A stretch of DNA of 28,706 bases from assembly GCA_002449595.1 (NCBI GenBank), contig DJXE01000108.1, positions 20,622 through 49,327 on the forward strand, read 5' to 3'. The translations under genes were made by a program, and so were the position numbers. The stretch comes from Lachnospiraceae bacterium UBA7012 (GTDB lineage: Bacteria; Bacillota; Clostridia; Lachnospirales; Lachnospiraceae). A model generated the notes under the pieces. It did no database searches. It had not been told where the DNA came from and saw nothing but the letters and a program-made list of their open reading frames with translations. The number at the start of each line of letters is the position of its first letter. Position 1 is the first letter of the stretch. Of this stretch, positions 15,900 through 23,219 are shown piece by piece.

Positions 15900-17072
15900 A
15901 TGAATTCTGACGGCCCGAACTACGAATACGATTACGACTCTGAATATTTAAAGAAGAGAAGGCAGGTCCGCCGCGAGAGGATGCTGCGCAGGCAGCGCGC
16001 GATCCGCAGGAGGATCATTCTCTTTGCCGCGACGGTCCTTCTCCTCGCGTGCGGCATCCCTGCCGCGATCCATTTCTCAGGAAAGAGAGCGGAGCGCAAA
16101 GAGCAGGAGACGCTGCTTGCTGCGGAAGAACAGCAGAGAGCGGAGGCGGAGGCGCAGGCGCAGGAAGAGCTGCTCCGGCAGCAGGAGGAAGCACAGGCAC
16201 AGGAAGACGCGGAAGCTGCGCGGGAAGCGGAGGAGCAGGCGCGCATCGCGCTCTATCAGCCGCAGGAGACGGAGGCGACGCAGGAGATCCCGCTGTCCAA
16301 TGAGAACGTGAACAGCACGCAGGCGATCCTGGTCAACGCCGACACAGGCGAGATCGTTGCAAGAAAAGATGACCAGCGCGTGATCAGCCCTGCTTCCATG
16401 ACCAAGATCCTGACGCTCCTCGTCGCGTGCGAAAACCTCACGGAAGAAGATCTGGACGACCCTTTCACGATCTCGATCGAGATCACGGATTTTGTTTTCA
16501 AGAACCAGTGCAGCGCCGTCAATTTCGACAAGGAAGAAACCGTGACGGTCCGCGACCTGCTCTACGGCACGATCCTGCCCTCCGGCGCCGACGCGGCGAT
16601 GGGACTCGCGGAATACGTCGCCGGCTCGCAGGAGGCGTTCGTGGACATGATGAACGCCAAGGTGGAAGAGCTCGGGATCTCCTCCACGGCGCACTTCACG
16701 AACTGCATCGGACTCTATGACGAAGAAAACCACTGCACGGTCCGCGACATGGCGGTGATCCTGCGCGCGGCGGTGGACAACGAGATGTGCCGGGAGTTCC
16801 TCTCCGCCCACACCTACACGACGACGTCGACGCCGCAGCATCCGGACGGCATTGAGATCTCCAACTGGTTCCTCAGGAGGATCGAAGACAAGGATACGCA
16901 CGGGGAAGTCCTTTACGCCAAGACAGGCTACGTCGACCAGTCGGGCAGCTGCGCGGCCAGCTTCCAGCGCTCGAACAGCGGGACGAATTACGTCTGCGTG
17001 ACGGTGAACGCGCACAGCCCCTGGCGCTGCATTTACGACCACGTCGAGATCTACTCTTCCTATACAGAGTAA
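15900..17072 (+). CDS. D-alanyl-D-alanine carboxypeptidase (peptidase S11, DacF-like)
   Basis: A 390-residue penicillin-binding protein that trims the terminal D-Ala of peptidoglycan stem peptides. A very basic cytoplasmic head is followed by one transmembrane helix (about 39-58) and a Glu/Ala/Gln-rich coiled-coil spacer (about 62-120) that would hold the catalytic domain away from the membrane. The active-site motifs are Ser166-Met-Thr-Lys169 (SxxK), Ser228-Gly-Ala (SGAD in place of the common SGN) and Lys341-Thr-Gly. The C-terminus is short, without the extra C-terminal domain seen in some DacA proteins. The start lacks a Shine-Dalgarno site and stands eight bases after a TATAAT box. The next gene, a NlpC/P60 hydrolase, also acts on peptidoglycan. 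Confidence 0.93.
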   Translation: MNSDGPNYEYDYDSEYLKKRRQVRRERMLRRQRAIRRRIILFAATVLLLACGIPAAIHFSGKRAERKEQETLLAAEEQQRAEAEAQAQEELLRQQEEAQAQEDAEAAREAEEQARIALYQPQETEATQEIPLSNENVNSTQAILVNADTGEIVARKDDQRVISPASMTKILTLLVACENLTEEDLDDPFTISIEITDFVFKNQCSAVNFDKEETVTVRDLLYGTILPSGADAAMGLAEYVAGSQEAFVDMMNAKVEELGISSTAHFTNCIGLYDEENHCTVRDMAVILRAAVDNEMCREFLSAHTYTTTSTPQHPDGIEISNWFLRRIEDKDTHGEVLYAKTGYVDQSGSCAASFQRSNSGTNYVCVTVNAHSPWRCIYDHVEIYSSYTE

Positions 17073-17185
17073 TTTCTTATTAGAAAAATTTTTTCGCGCG
17101 AATCATATATATTAGAAATGCCCAGTTCACGCTGATCGGCAGGAAACTCCGCCGGACAAAAGCCGTTCGCCACACATGCGTTCGG

Positions 17186-17214
17186 TTGACATCGCATTAT
17201 AGCTCTGTTATATT
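17186..17214 (+). promoter_or_regulatory. strong promoter of the NlpC/P60 gene
   Basis: TTGACA (17186-17191), a 17-base spacer and TATATT (17209-17214) form a near-consensus vegetative promoter. Transcription should begin near 17221, at the left edge of a terminator-like hairpin. Confidence 0.85.
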
Positions 17215-17216
17215 AC

Positions 17217-17264
17217 AAATCGTAACATTTCCGTAATAAATTACGTGAATGTTGCGATTTTTTT
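17217..17264 (+). terminator. terminator-like hairpin at the 5' end of the NlpC/P60 leader
   Basis: AAATCGTAACATT (17217-17229) pairs with AATGTTGCGATTT (17248-17260) with one G-U, and inside it GTAAT pairs with ATTAC. Seven T residues (17258-17264) follow. Lying between the promoter and the gene, it could attenuate transcription; it could instead end readthrough from the carboxypeptidase gene. Confidence 0.65.
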
Positions 17265-17291
17265 CCAAAATGTACCGGAAAGGGGTAACTT

Positions 17292-19079
17292 TTGAATAAA
17301 TCAAGGGTTCTTGCAATTCTCAGCGCAGCGGCGATCTCAGTGAGCGGACTCAGCATTTCCGCACCGGCAGCAGTCCGGGCGGAGGCGAAGGTCGGCCAGT
17401 TAAGACTGATCAGCGCAGGCGTCGACTATATTCTTGCGGAAGAGCGTTTTTCCCTGAAAGACGTTGAAAATGAAGTCACAGCCCTGAAAGCGGCGCAGGA
17501 AGCGGCCGCGCAGGAGCAGGCGGCAGTCGCGGAAGAAGAGCAGGCTGCGAATACGAGAGCAGCGGTCGGTGCGAGCATGCTTTCGGCGGGTCTCGACCTG
17601 TCCCCGATCGATCCCCTGGTGGAGTCGATCCCGGAAGAAGTAAAAGCAGCTCCGGAGCAGGCAGAGAGCGAAGCAATCGTGGAGTTGGCGCCGGCAGCAG
17701 AAGAGACCGCGGAGAGCGCAGTCGTTGAGGAGACGACCACGGCGGCGGGCGAGACGGAACAGACTGCGGAGACAGCTTCTGTGACGTCAGAGGCGGAGCA
17801 GACCACCAAAGAACAGACTGCGGCGTTGGAAGAGACGAAGCAGGAAACGACTGAGGTGGCAGCTGAGGCGAAGTCGGAAGCGGAAGAAGTGACCGCGCCC
17901 GCGTCGGAAGAGACGGCGAAGGAAGAGACCGCGCCTGCAGCAGAAGAAGAGAAAAAGACAGGACTCAGGGATCTCCTGAAGAACCCGTCCGAGACGGCGG
18001 AAGCGGTGATCGGCGGAACCGAGAAGATCATCGTTGATATCGCGGCAGAAGAGACGATCTCCGTGGACCAGGTCGTGGAAGAAGCGGTCAAGGCTGCGGA
18101 AGAAGTGAAGGCGAAAGCGGAGGAAGAGGCAAAGCAGGCGGAAGCGATCCGCAACGGCGAAGAGCTCGTCGTCGCGCGCGTCGATGACTTCGTCTACGTC
18201 CGTGAAGAGCCCAACTCCGAGAGCGACTACGCCGGCAAGCTGTACGCGAACGGCGTCGGCAAAGTGCTCGTGCCCGATGACGGCAGCGGCTGGGTGAAGG
18301 TTCAGTCCGGCGACGTTACCGGCTGGGTCAAGGCGGAATTCCTCGCGAGCGGCATCTACGCGAAGGAACTGGCCTCCGAGGTCGCGAGCCAGAAGGCAAA
18401 AGTTACGGCGGACACGCTCCGCGTTCGTGCGGCAGCTGACGCGCAGTCCGACGTCATCACCCTCATCCCGAACGGCGAGGAATTCGAAGTTCTCGAGGAA
18501 CTGGACGGCTGGCTGAAGGTCAACACACCGGACGGTGAAGGTTATATCTCCGCGGACTTCGCGGACGTTGAAGATTTCTATCCCGAGGCGGAATCCAAGA
18601 TCGCCGAGGCCGAGAGACTTGCGGAAGAAGCCCGCAAGGCGCAGGCGCAGCGGCAGGGCAGCAGCTCTTCCGGCTCCTCCGGCAAATCTTATCAGGGCAA
18701 CGGCTCGTACCGCGCAACGTCGGACGGCTCGTCCCAGCAGCAGGCAGTCGCGAACTTCGCGCTGCAGTACATCGGCAATCCGTATGTCTGGGGCGGCTCC
18801 TCGCTCACGAACGGCACCGACTGCTCCGGCTTCACGATGGCGGTCTACCAGCACTTCGGCGTGAGCCTGCCGCACTACGACGCATCCCAGAGATCCTGCG
18901 GCTCCGCAGTCTCCAGCCTCTCCGAGGCGCTGCCGGGCGACCTGATCTGCTACAACGGACACGTCGGCATCTACATCGGCGGCGGCCAGATCGTCCACGC
19001 GTCGAACCCGTCGAGCGGCATCAAGGTCAGCAATGCGGCTTACCGCCAGATCGTCGCGATCCGCAGAATCTTTAACTGA
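17292..19079 (+). CDS. secreted SH3-NlpC/P60 peptidoglycan hydrolase
   Basis: A 595-residue secreted hydrolase, probably a D,L-endopeptidase cutting peptidoglycan stem peptides. The start is a TTG with AAAGGGG seven bases upstream. A signal peptide (about 1-30, ending AAVRA) is followed by a long acidic Ala/Glu/Thr-rich region (about 62-290), two bacterial SH3 domains (about 296-352 and 372-430), a Ser/Gly-rich linker and the NlpC/P60 domain (about 480-595). The catalytic residues are Cys511 (TDCSGF), His557 (GHVGIYIG) and His569 (HAS). The SH3 domains should bind the wall. It has its own strong promoter, a leader hairpin and a strong terminator at 19120-19152, so it is expressed as a single gene and probably abundantly. 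Confidence 0.93.
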   Translation: MNKSRVLAILSAAAISVSGLSISAPAAVRAEAKVGQLRLISAGVDYILAEERFSLKDVENEVTALKAAQEAAAQEQAAVAEEEQAANTRAAVGASMLSAGLDLSPIDPLVESIPEEVKAAPEQAESEAIVELAPAAEETAESAVVEETTTAAGETEQTAETASVTSEAEQTTKEQTAALEETKQETTEVAAEAKSEAEEVTAPASEETAKEETAPAAEEEKKTGLRDLLKNPSETAEAVIGGTEKIIVDIAAEETISVDQVVEEAVKAAEEVKAKAEEEAKQAEAIRNGEELVVARVDDFVYVREEPNSESDYAGKLYANGVGKVLVPDDGSGWVKVQSGDVTGWVKAEFLASGIYAKELASEVASQKAKVTADTLRVRAAADAQSDVITLIPNGEEFEVLEELDGWLKVNTPDGEGYISADFADVEDFYPEAESKIAEAERLAEEARKAQAQRQGSSSSGSSGKSYQGNGSYRATSDGSSQQQAVANFALQYIGNPYVWGGSSLTNGTDCSGFTMAVYQHFGVSLPHYDASQRSCGSAVSSLSEALPGDLICYNGHVGIYIGGGQIVHASNPSSGIKVSNAAYRQIVAIRRIFN

Positions 19080-19119
19080 TGCGGGCGGAGTGTTAAAACA
19101 AAATAATCTGAATCATATG

Positions 19120-19152
19120 GGGTCCCAACCTGTGCGGTTGGGGCCCTTTTTT
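19120..19152 (+). terminator. strong intrinsic terminator of the NlpC/P60 gene
   Basis: GGGTCCCAACC (19120-19130) pairs with GGTTGGGGCCC (19136-19146) around TGTGC, followed by six T. The stem has 11 pairs, one of them G-U. Confidence 0.92.
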
Positions 19153-19271
19153 GGTATACTTAACCATATAAGACGGGCGTGCGAAACAGTGTGTCAGCGC
19201 GCTGTCAAATTCTTTAAAGTACGGGTCCGGACAGGCCCACAGCCGCCCGGGATCCGCAGAAAGGAGCAGGC

Positions 19272-19802
19272 ATGAAAATCACGATCGTCGGAAAGAACAT
19301 GGACGTCACACCCTCTCTCCAGGACGCCGTCAAGGACAAACTGGGGAAACTGGACAAGTTCTTTGCGCAGGAGATCGAGGCTCACGTCGTGATGAGCGTC
19401 GATAAGGACCGCCATAAAATCGAGGTGACGATCCCCGTGCGGGGAGGAATCATCCGCTCGGAGCAGACCAGCAATGACATGTACGTCTCCATCGACCTCG
19501 TCGAGGAGATCATCGAGCGCCAGCTCAAGAAATATAAGGGCAAGCTCATCCGCAGGGAGCAGGCCGACGTCGCCTCCTTCAAGAGAGAGTACATCGAGAA
19601 GGATTATCTCGACGACGAAGAGATCAAGATCGTCCGCAGAAAACAGTTCGACCTCAAGCCGATGTATCCCGAGGACGCATGCGTGCAGATGGAACTGCTC
19701 GGCCACAACTTCTACGTGTTCTGCAACGCGGAGAACGAGCAGATCGCCGTTGTCTATAAGAGAAAGGGCGGCACTTACGGCATGATCGAGCCGGAGCAGT
19801 GA
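19272..19802 (+). CDS. hpf: ribosome hibernation promoting factor, long form
   Basis: A 176-residue cytoplasmic protein that binds the small ribosomal subunit and pairs ribosomes into inactive 100S dimers in starved cells. The N-terminal domain (about 1-100, opening MKITIVGKNMDVTPSLQDAV and containing KIEVTIPVRGGIIRSEQ) is followed by a linker and the dimerising C-terminal domain (about 120-176, VRRKQFDLKPMYPEDACVQM through KRKGGTYGMIEPE), which defines the long form typical of Bacillota. AAAGGAG precedes the ATG. The gene stands alone between two terminators; a TATACT at 19155-19160 might be its -10, but the -35 is not clear. Identification is firm. Confidence 0.96.
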   Translation: MKITIVGKNMDVTPSLQDAVKDKLGKLDKFFAQEIEAHVVMSVDKDRHKIEVTIPVRGGIIRSEQTSNDMYVSIDLVEEIIERQLKKYKGKLIRREQADVASFKREYIEKDYLDDEEIKIVRRKQFDLKPMYPEDACVQMELLGHNFYVFCNAENEQIAVVYKRKGGTYGMIEPEQ

Positions 19803-19820
19803 CGCGAAGGCTGATATTCA

Positions 19821-19849
19821 GGCGCCGCCTGCCGCGAGCGGGCGGCGCC
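19821..19849 (+). terminator. GC-rich hairpin after hpf, probable terminator
   Basis: GGCGCCGCCTGC (19821-19832) pairs with GCGGGCGGCGCC (19838-19849) with one G-U, loop CGCGA. The following ATTCTTGTCCT is only moderately T-rich. Confidence 0.65.
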
Positions 19850-19937
19850 ATTCTTGTCCTCACGGGGGAGAAAAACTGACCGGAAAAAGAACAGTCGAAA
19901 GAACCGAAAAATCATCGGGATTACAGAGGAATTGTGA

Positions 19938-19966
19938 TTGAAAGAAGAGCCTCAGTGTGGTATAAT
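19938..19966 (+). promoter_or_regulatory. promoter of the butyrate operon
   Basis: TTGAAA (19938-19943), a 17-base spacer and a perfect TATAAT (19961-19966) lie upstream of thl. Transcription should start near 19973, leaving a leader of about 70 bases. Confidence 0.85.
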
Positions 19967-19971
19967 GCAGT

Positions 19972-19989
19972 TTGACAAAAAAATAACAA
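19972..19989 (+). promoter_or_regulatory. putative Rex operator on the butyrate promoter
   Basis: The 18 bases match 11 of the 14 specified positions of the Rex consensus TTGTTAANNNNTTAACAA; the right half ATAACAA is the better one. The site covers the predicted transcription start, a good place for repression. Rex senses NADH/NAD and is known to control butyrate genes in other Clostridia; binding here is inferred. Confidence 0.45.
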
Positions 19990-20045
19990 AGTGAGTTTTG
20001 TAATAGGAAATTTTCTGATATTCAGATTCAAAAATGGAGGTAGGA

Positions 20046-21230
20046 ATGAGCAAAAAAGTTGTAATTGCAGGTGCGTGCCGCACAGCGGTCGGCAAGATGG
20101 GCGGCGCGCTCAGCACAACTCCCGCAGCGGAGCTCGGTGCGATCGTCATCAAGGAAGCACTTAATCGCGCAGGTGTCCCGGCGGATCAGGTCGACCAGGT
20201 CTTCATGGGCTGCGTCATCCAGGCCGGCCAGGGCCAGAACGTCGCACGTCAGTGCTCGCTCAAGGCAGGCCTGCCGGTGGAGACTCCCGCCGTCACCCTG
20301 AACGTCGTCTGCGGTTCCGGTCTGTATGCGGTCAATCTCGCGGCGGATCTCATCAAGGCCGGTGAGGCTGATATCGTTGTCGCAGGCGGCACCGAGAACA
20401 TGTCCATGGCTCCTTTCGCGGCGATGAATGCCCGTTTCGGCTATCGCATGAACAATGGCGTCCTCGTCGACACCATGATCAAGGACGCGCTGTGGGATGC
20501 GTTCAACGACTATCACATGATCAGAACGGCTGACAACGTTGCGGCACAGTGGGGCCTCACGAGAGAGGAACTCGACGAGTTCGCGGCGAACAGCCAGCAG
20601 AAGTATGAGAAGGCTCTCGCTGCGGGCAAGTTCAAGGACGAGATCGTTCCCGTCGAGATCAAGCAGAAGAAGCAGACCATCGTCTTCGACCAGGACGAGG
20701 GACCGCGCCCCGGCACGACTGTCGAGACGCTTGCAAAGCTTCGCCCGATCAACGCGGACGGCGTCACCACCGCGGGCAACGCTTCCGGCATCAATGACGG
20801 CGCTTCCGCAGTTGTCGTGATGAGCGAGGAGAAGGCGATCGAGCTCGGCGTGAAGCCGATGGCAACCTGGATCGCAGGCGCCCTTGGCGGCGTTGACCCT
20901 TCCATCATGGGCGTCGGCCCTGTCGCGGCGACCACGAAGGTCCTGAAGAAGACCGGCCTCACGATCGACGATTTCGATCTGTACGAGGCGAACGAAGCAT
21001 TCGCGGCGCAGTCCGTGGCAGTCGGCAAGGATCTGGGCTTCGACCTGTCCAAGCTGAACGTCAACGGCGGCGCGATCGCGATCGGACATCCTGTCGGAGC
21101 ATCCGGCGCAAGGATCCTGACAACGCTCCTCTATGAGATGCAGAAATCTGATGCGAAGCGCGGCCTCGCGACGCTCTGCATCGGCGGCGGCATGGGATGC
21201 GCGACCGTAGTTGAGAAGTACGAGGCATAA
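20046..21230 (+). CDS. thl: acetyl-CoA acetyltransferase (thiolase)
   Basis: A 394-residue biosynthetic thiolase that condenses two acetyl-CoA to acetoacetyl-CoA, the entry step to butyrate. The catalytic residues sit where the family expects them: Cys89 in NVVCGSG, His348 in GHPVGASG and Cys378 in LCIGGGMG. The start at 20046 follows GGAGG at 20036-20040; an in-frame ATG at 20034 overlaps that ribosome site and is less likely. It is the first gene of a six-gene operon (thl-crt-hbd-bcd-etfB-etfA), all on the same strand and consistent with one pathway. The promoter at 19938-19966 and the Rex-like site suggest control by the redox state of the NAD pool. Confidence 0.96.
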   Translation: MSKKVVIAGACRTAVGKMGGALSTTPAAELGAIVIKEALNRAGVPADQVDQVFMGCVIQAGQGQNVARQCSLKAGLPVETPAVTLNVVCGSGLYAVNLAADLIKAGEADIVVAGGTENMSMAPFAAMNARFGYRMNNGVLVDTMIKDALWDAFNDYHMIRTADNVAAQWGLTREELDEFAANSQQKYEKALAAGKFKDEIVPVEIKQKKQTIVFDQDEGPRPGTTVETLAKLRPINADGVTTAGNASGINDGASAVVVMSEEKAIELGVKPMATWIAGALGGVDPSIMGVGPVAATTKVLKKTGLTIDDFDLYEANEAFAAQSVAVGKDLGFDLSKLNVNGGAIAIGHPVGASGARILTTLLYEMQKSDAKRGLATLCIGGGMGCATVVEKYEA

Positions 21231-21245
21231 GTAAAGCGCACAGCG

Positions 21246-21282
21246 GTGATGCCGCGGTTCCGGAAGGGAATCGCGGCATCAC
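21246..21282 (+). other. intercistronic hairpin between thl and crt
   Basis: GTGATGCCGCG (21246-21256) and CGCGGCATCAC (21272-21282) are perfect 11-base inverted repeats, with TTCC/GGAA able to pair inside. No T-run follows, so it is more likely an RNA stability or processing element than a terminator. Confidence 0.7.
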
Positions 21283-21375
21283 GTGGTGATAAGCCCGATG
21301 AGAACGGACGGTCTGCACAGGCGGGAAGTTCCCGGAGGGAGCAGCGAAAAGAAGGCAAGAAAAGGAGTTTACGAG

Positions 21376-22170
21376 ATGGAATTTGTGAAATGTGAAGCGG
21401 AAGGCGCGGTAGCGGTGATCACGATCGATCGTCCCAAGGCGCTCAACGCACTCAATTCCGCGGTTCTGGACGAGCTGTCGGCGACGTTCGACGCAATCGA
21501 CCAGAACGTGATCCGTGCGATCGTCCTCACGGGCGCTGGCGACAAGAGCTTCGTCGCGGGCGCGGACATCGGCGAGATGAGCACGCTCTCCAAGGAAGAG
21601 GGCGAGGCGTTCGGCAAGAAGGGCAACGACGTGTTCCGCAAGATCGAGACCTTCCCGATCCCGGTCATCGCGGCGGTCAACGGCTTTGCGCTGGGCGGCG
21701 GCAATGAGCTCGCCATGAGCTGCGACATCCGCATCTGCGCGGAGAACGCGATCTTCGGCCAGCCGGAAGTCGGCCTCGGCATCACGCCCGGCTTCGGCGG
21801 TACGCAGAGACTGGCGAGGCTGGTCAGCCCCGGCATGGCGAAGCAGATCATCTACACGGCCCGCAACATCAAGGCGGACGAAGCGTACCGCATCGGCCTT
21901 GTGAACGCGGTCTATCCGCAGGAAGAGCTGCTCGACCAGGCGAAGAAGATGGCGGCAGGCATCGCGAAGAACGCGCCGATCGCTGTCAGAGGCTGCAAGA
22001 AGGCCATTAACGACGGTCTGGAAGCGAACATGGATGACGCTCTCGTCATCGAAGAAAAGATCTTCGGCGGCTGCTTCGAGTCCTATGACCAGAGAGAAGG
22101 CATGGCGAACTTCCTCCGCAAGAAGGACGATCCGAACAAGGTCAAAGTTGTAGATTTCAAAAACGCGTAA
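21376..22170 (+). CDS. crt: crotonase (3-hydroxybutyryl-CoA dehydratase)
   Basis: A 264-residue enoyl-CoA hydratase/isomerase-fold enzyme that removes water from 3-hydroxybutyryl-CoA to give crotonyl-CoA. The oxyanion-hole segment AGADI (61-65) and GGGNE (ending at Glu111) and the second catalytic Glu131 in FGQPEVGLG are present, as is GFGGTQRL. The start at 21376 is set by AAAGGAG upstream; a longer frame from a GTG at 21283 reads through the intercistronic region and is not credible. It lies 145 bases after thl, with a hairpin in the gap, and 36 bases before hbd. The gene order makes crotonase much more likely than another crotonase-fold activity. Confidence 0.95.
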   Translation: MEFVKCEAEGAVAVITIDRPKALNALNSAVLDELSATFDAIDQNVIRAIVLTGAGDKSFVAGADIGEMSTLSKEEGEAFGKKGNDVFRKIETFPIPVIAAVNGFALGGGNELAMSCDIRICAENAIFGQPEVGLGITPGFGGTQRLARLVSPGMAKQIIYTARNIKADEAYRIGLVNAVYPQEELLDQAKKMAAGIAKNAPIAVRGCKKAINDGLEANMDDALVIEEKIFGGCFESYDQREGMANFLRKKDDPNKVKVVDFKNA

Positions 22171-22206
22171 GCAGATAAAACAAACAGGAAAAGAATGGAG
22201 GCAAAA

Positions 22207-23082
22207 ATGAAAGTTGGTATTATCGGCGCGGGAACCATGGGTTCCGGTATTGCCCAGACATTCGCTCAGTGTGACGCGGTCGAGACCGTTTATCTCTGCG
22301 ACATCAAGCAGGAGTTCGCGGACGGCGGCAAGGCGAAGATCGAGAAGGGTCTCATGAAGAGAGTCGAGAAGGGCAAGCTCGACAAGGAAGTCGCTGACAA
22401 GATCATCGGCAAGATCCAGACCGGCCTGAACGAGATCTGCGCGGATGCGGACCTCATTGTCGAGGCGGCGCTGGAAGTCATGGACATCAAGAAGGCCTGC
22501 TTCAAGGATCTTGAAGAGAACATCGTCAAGAACCCTGACTGCATCTTCGCGTCCAACACTTCTTCCCTGTCCATCACCGAGATCGGCGCAGGCCTTCCGA
22601 AGCCGATCGTCGGCATGCACTTCTTCAACCCGGCACCGGTCATGAAGCTGATCGAGGTCATCCAGGGCGCGAACACCCCGGACGAGACCGTAGAGAAGGT
22701 CAAGGAGATCTCCGTCCAGCTCGGCAAGACCCCTGTCCAGGTCAATGAGTCTGCAGGCTTCGTCGTCAACCGCATCCTGATCCCGCTGATCAACGAAGGC
22801 ATCTTCGTCTACTCCGAGGGCGTCTCCGACATCGAGGGCATCGACACCGCGATGAAGCTCGGCTGCAACCACCCGATGGGCCCGCTGGAACTCGGCGACT
22901 ATGTCGGCCTTGATATCGTTCTCGCGATCATGGAAGTCCTCTACAGCGAGACCGGCGATTCCAAGTATCGTCCCGCTCCGCTCCTTCGCAAGATGGTCCG
23001 CGGCAAGAAGCTCGGCGTGAAGACCGGCATCGGCTTCTACGATTATTCGAACGGCCAGAAGGTTCCGACCGACAAGAAGTGA
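22207..23082 (+). CDS. hbd: 3-hydroxybutyryl-CoA dehydrogenase
   Basis: A 291-residue NAD(P)-dependent dehydrogenase that reduces acetoacetyl-CoA to 3-hydroxybutyryl-CoA. The N-terminal Rossmann fold begins VGIIGAGTMGSGIAQ, the linker has MHFFNPAPVMKLIEVI with the catalytic His, and the C-terminal domain includes NRILIPLINEG and GCNHPMGPLELGDYVGLD. The length matches family members. The start at 22207 follows GGAGG; as in thl, an in-frame ATG (22195) overlaps the ribosome site. The gene sits between crt and bcd in pathway context. A perfect 11-bp hairpin lies just after its stop. Identification is firm; NADH versus NADPH preference cannot be told. Confidence 0.95.
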   Translation: MKVGIIGAGTMGSGIAQTFAQCDAVETVYLCDIKQEFADGGKAKIEKGLMKRVEKGKLDKEVADKIIGKIQTGLNEICADADLIVEAALEVMDIKKACFKDLEENIVKNPDCIFASNTSSLSITEIGAGLPKPIVGMHFFNPAPVMKLIEVIQGANTPDETVEKVKEISVQLGKTPVQVNESAGFVVNRILIPLINEGIFVYSEGVSDIEGIDTAMKLGCNHPMGPLELGDYVGLDIVLAIMEVLYSETGDSKYRPAPLLRKMVRGKKLGVKTGIGFYDYSNGQKVPTDKK

Positions 23083-23100
23083 AACAGATCCCGGACTGCT

Positions 23101-23125
23101 CCGGCTTCCGTATGACGGAAGCCGG
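23101..23125 (+). other. perfect intercistronic hairpin after hbd
   Basis: CCGGCTTCCGT (23101-23111) pairs perfectly with ACGGAAGCCGG (23115-23125) around loop ATG. No T-run follows; the downstream genes continue the same pathway, so this is probably an RNA stability element or a leaky terminator. Confidence 0.75.
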
Positions 23126-23162
23126 GGCACGGTATCACTTAAGATGATCACAACAGTGAAAA

Positions 23163-23199
23163 GTGGCGCGCTGCCGCGGCGCAAGGAACGCCGCGCCAC
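23163..23199 (+). other. GC-rich hairpin just upstream of bcd
   Basis: An inner stem CGCGGCG/CGCCGCG (23175-23181 with 23189-23195) is flanked by GTGG/CCAC (23163-23166 with 23196-23199), leaving a bulge. It ends about 20 bases before the bcd start codon and could affect translation or RNA processing. Confidence 0.6.
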
Positions 23200-23219
23200 A
23201 CGCCGGAAATGAGGTAAAC

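Noticed and set aside
17073..17291. c-di-AMP (ydaO-type) riboswitch before the NlpC/P60 gene
   Set aside because: Such riboswitches often precede wall hydrolases, but the leader after the promoter is only about 70 bases and the conserved blocks are absent.
21061..23199. Long minus-strand frame opposite crt and hbd
   Set aside because: The plus strand encodes clear enzymes with ribosome sites; the antisense frame has no recognisable domain or start signal.
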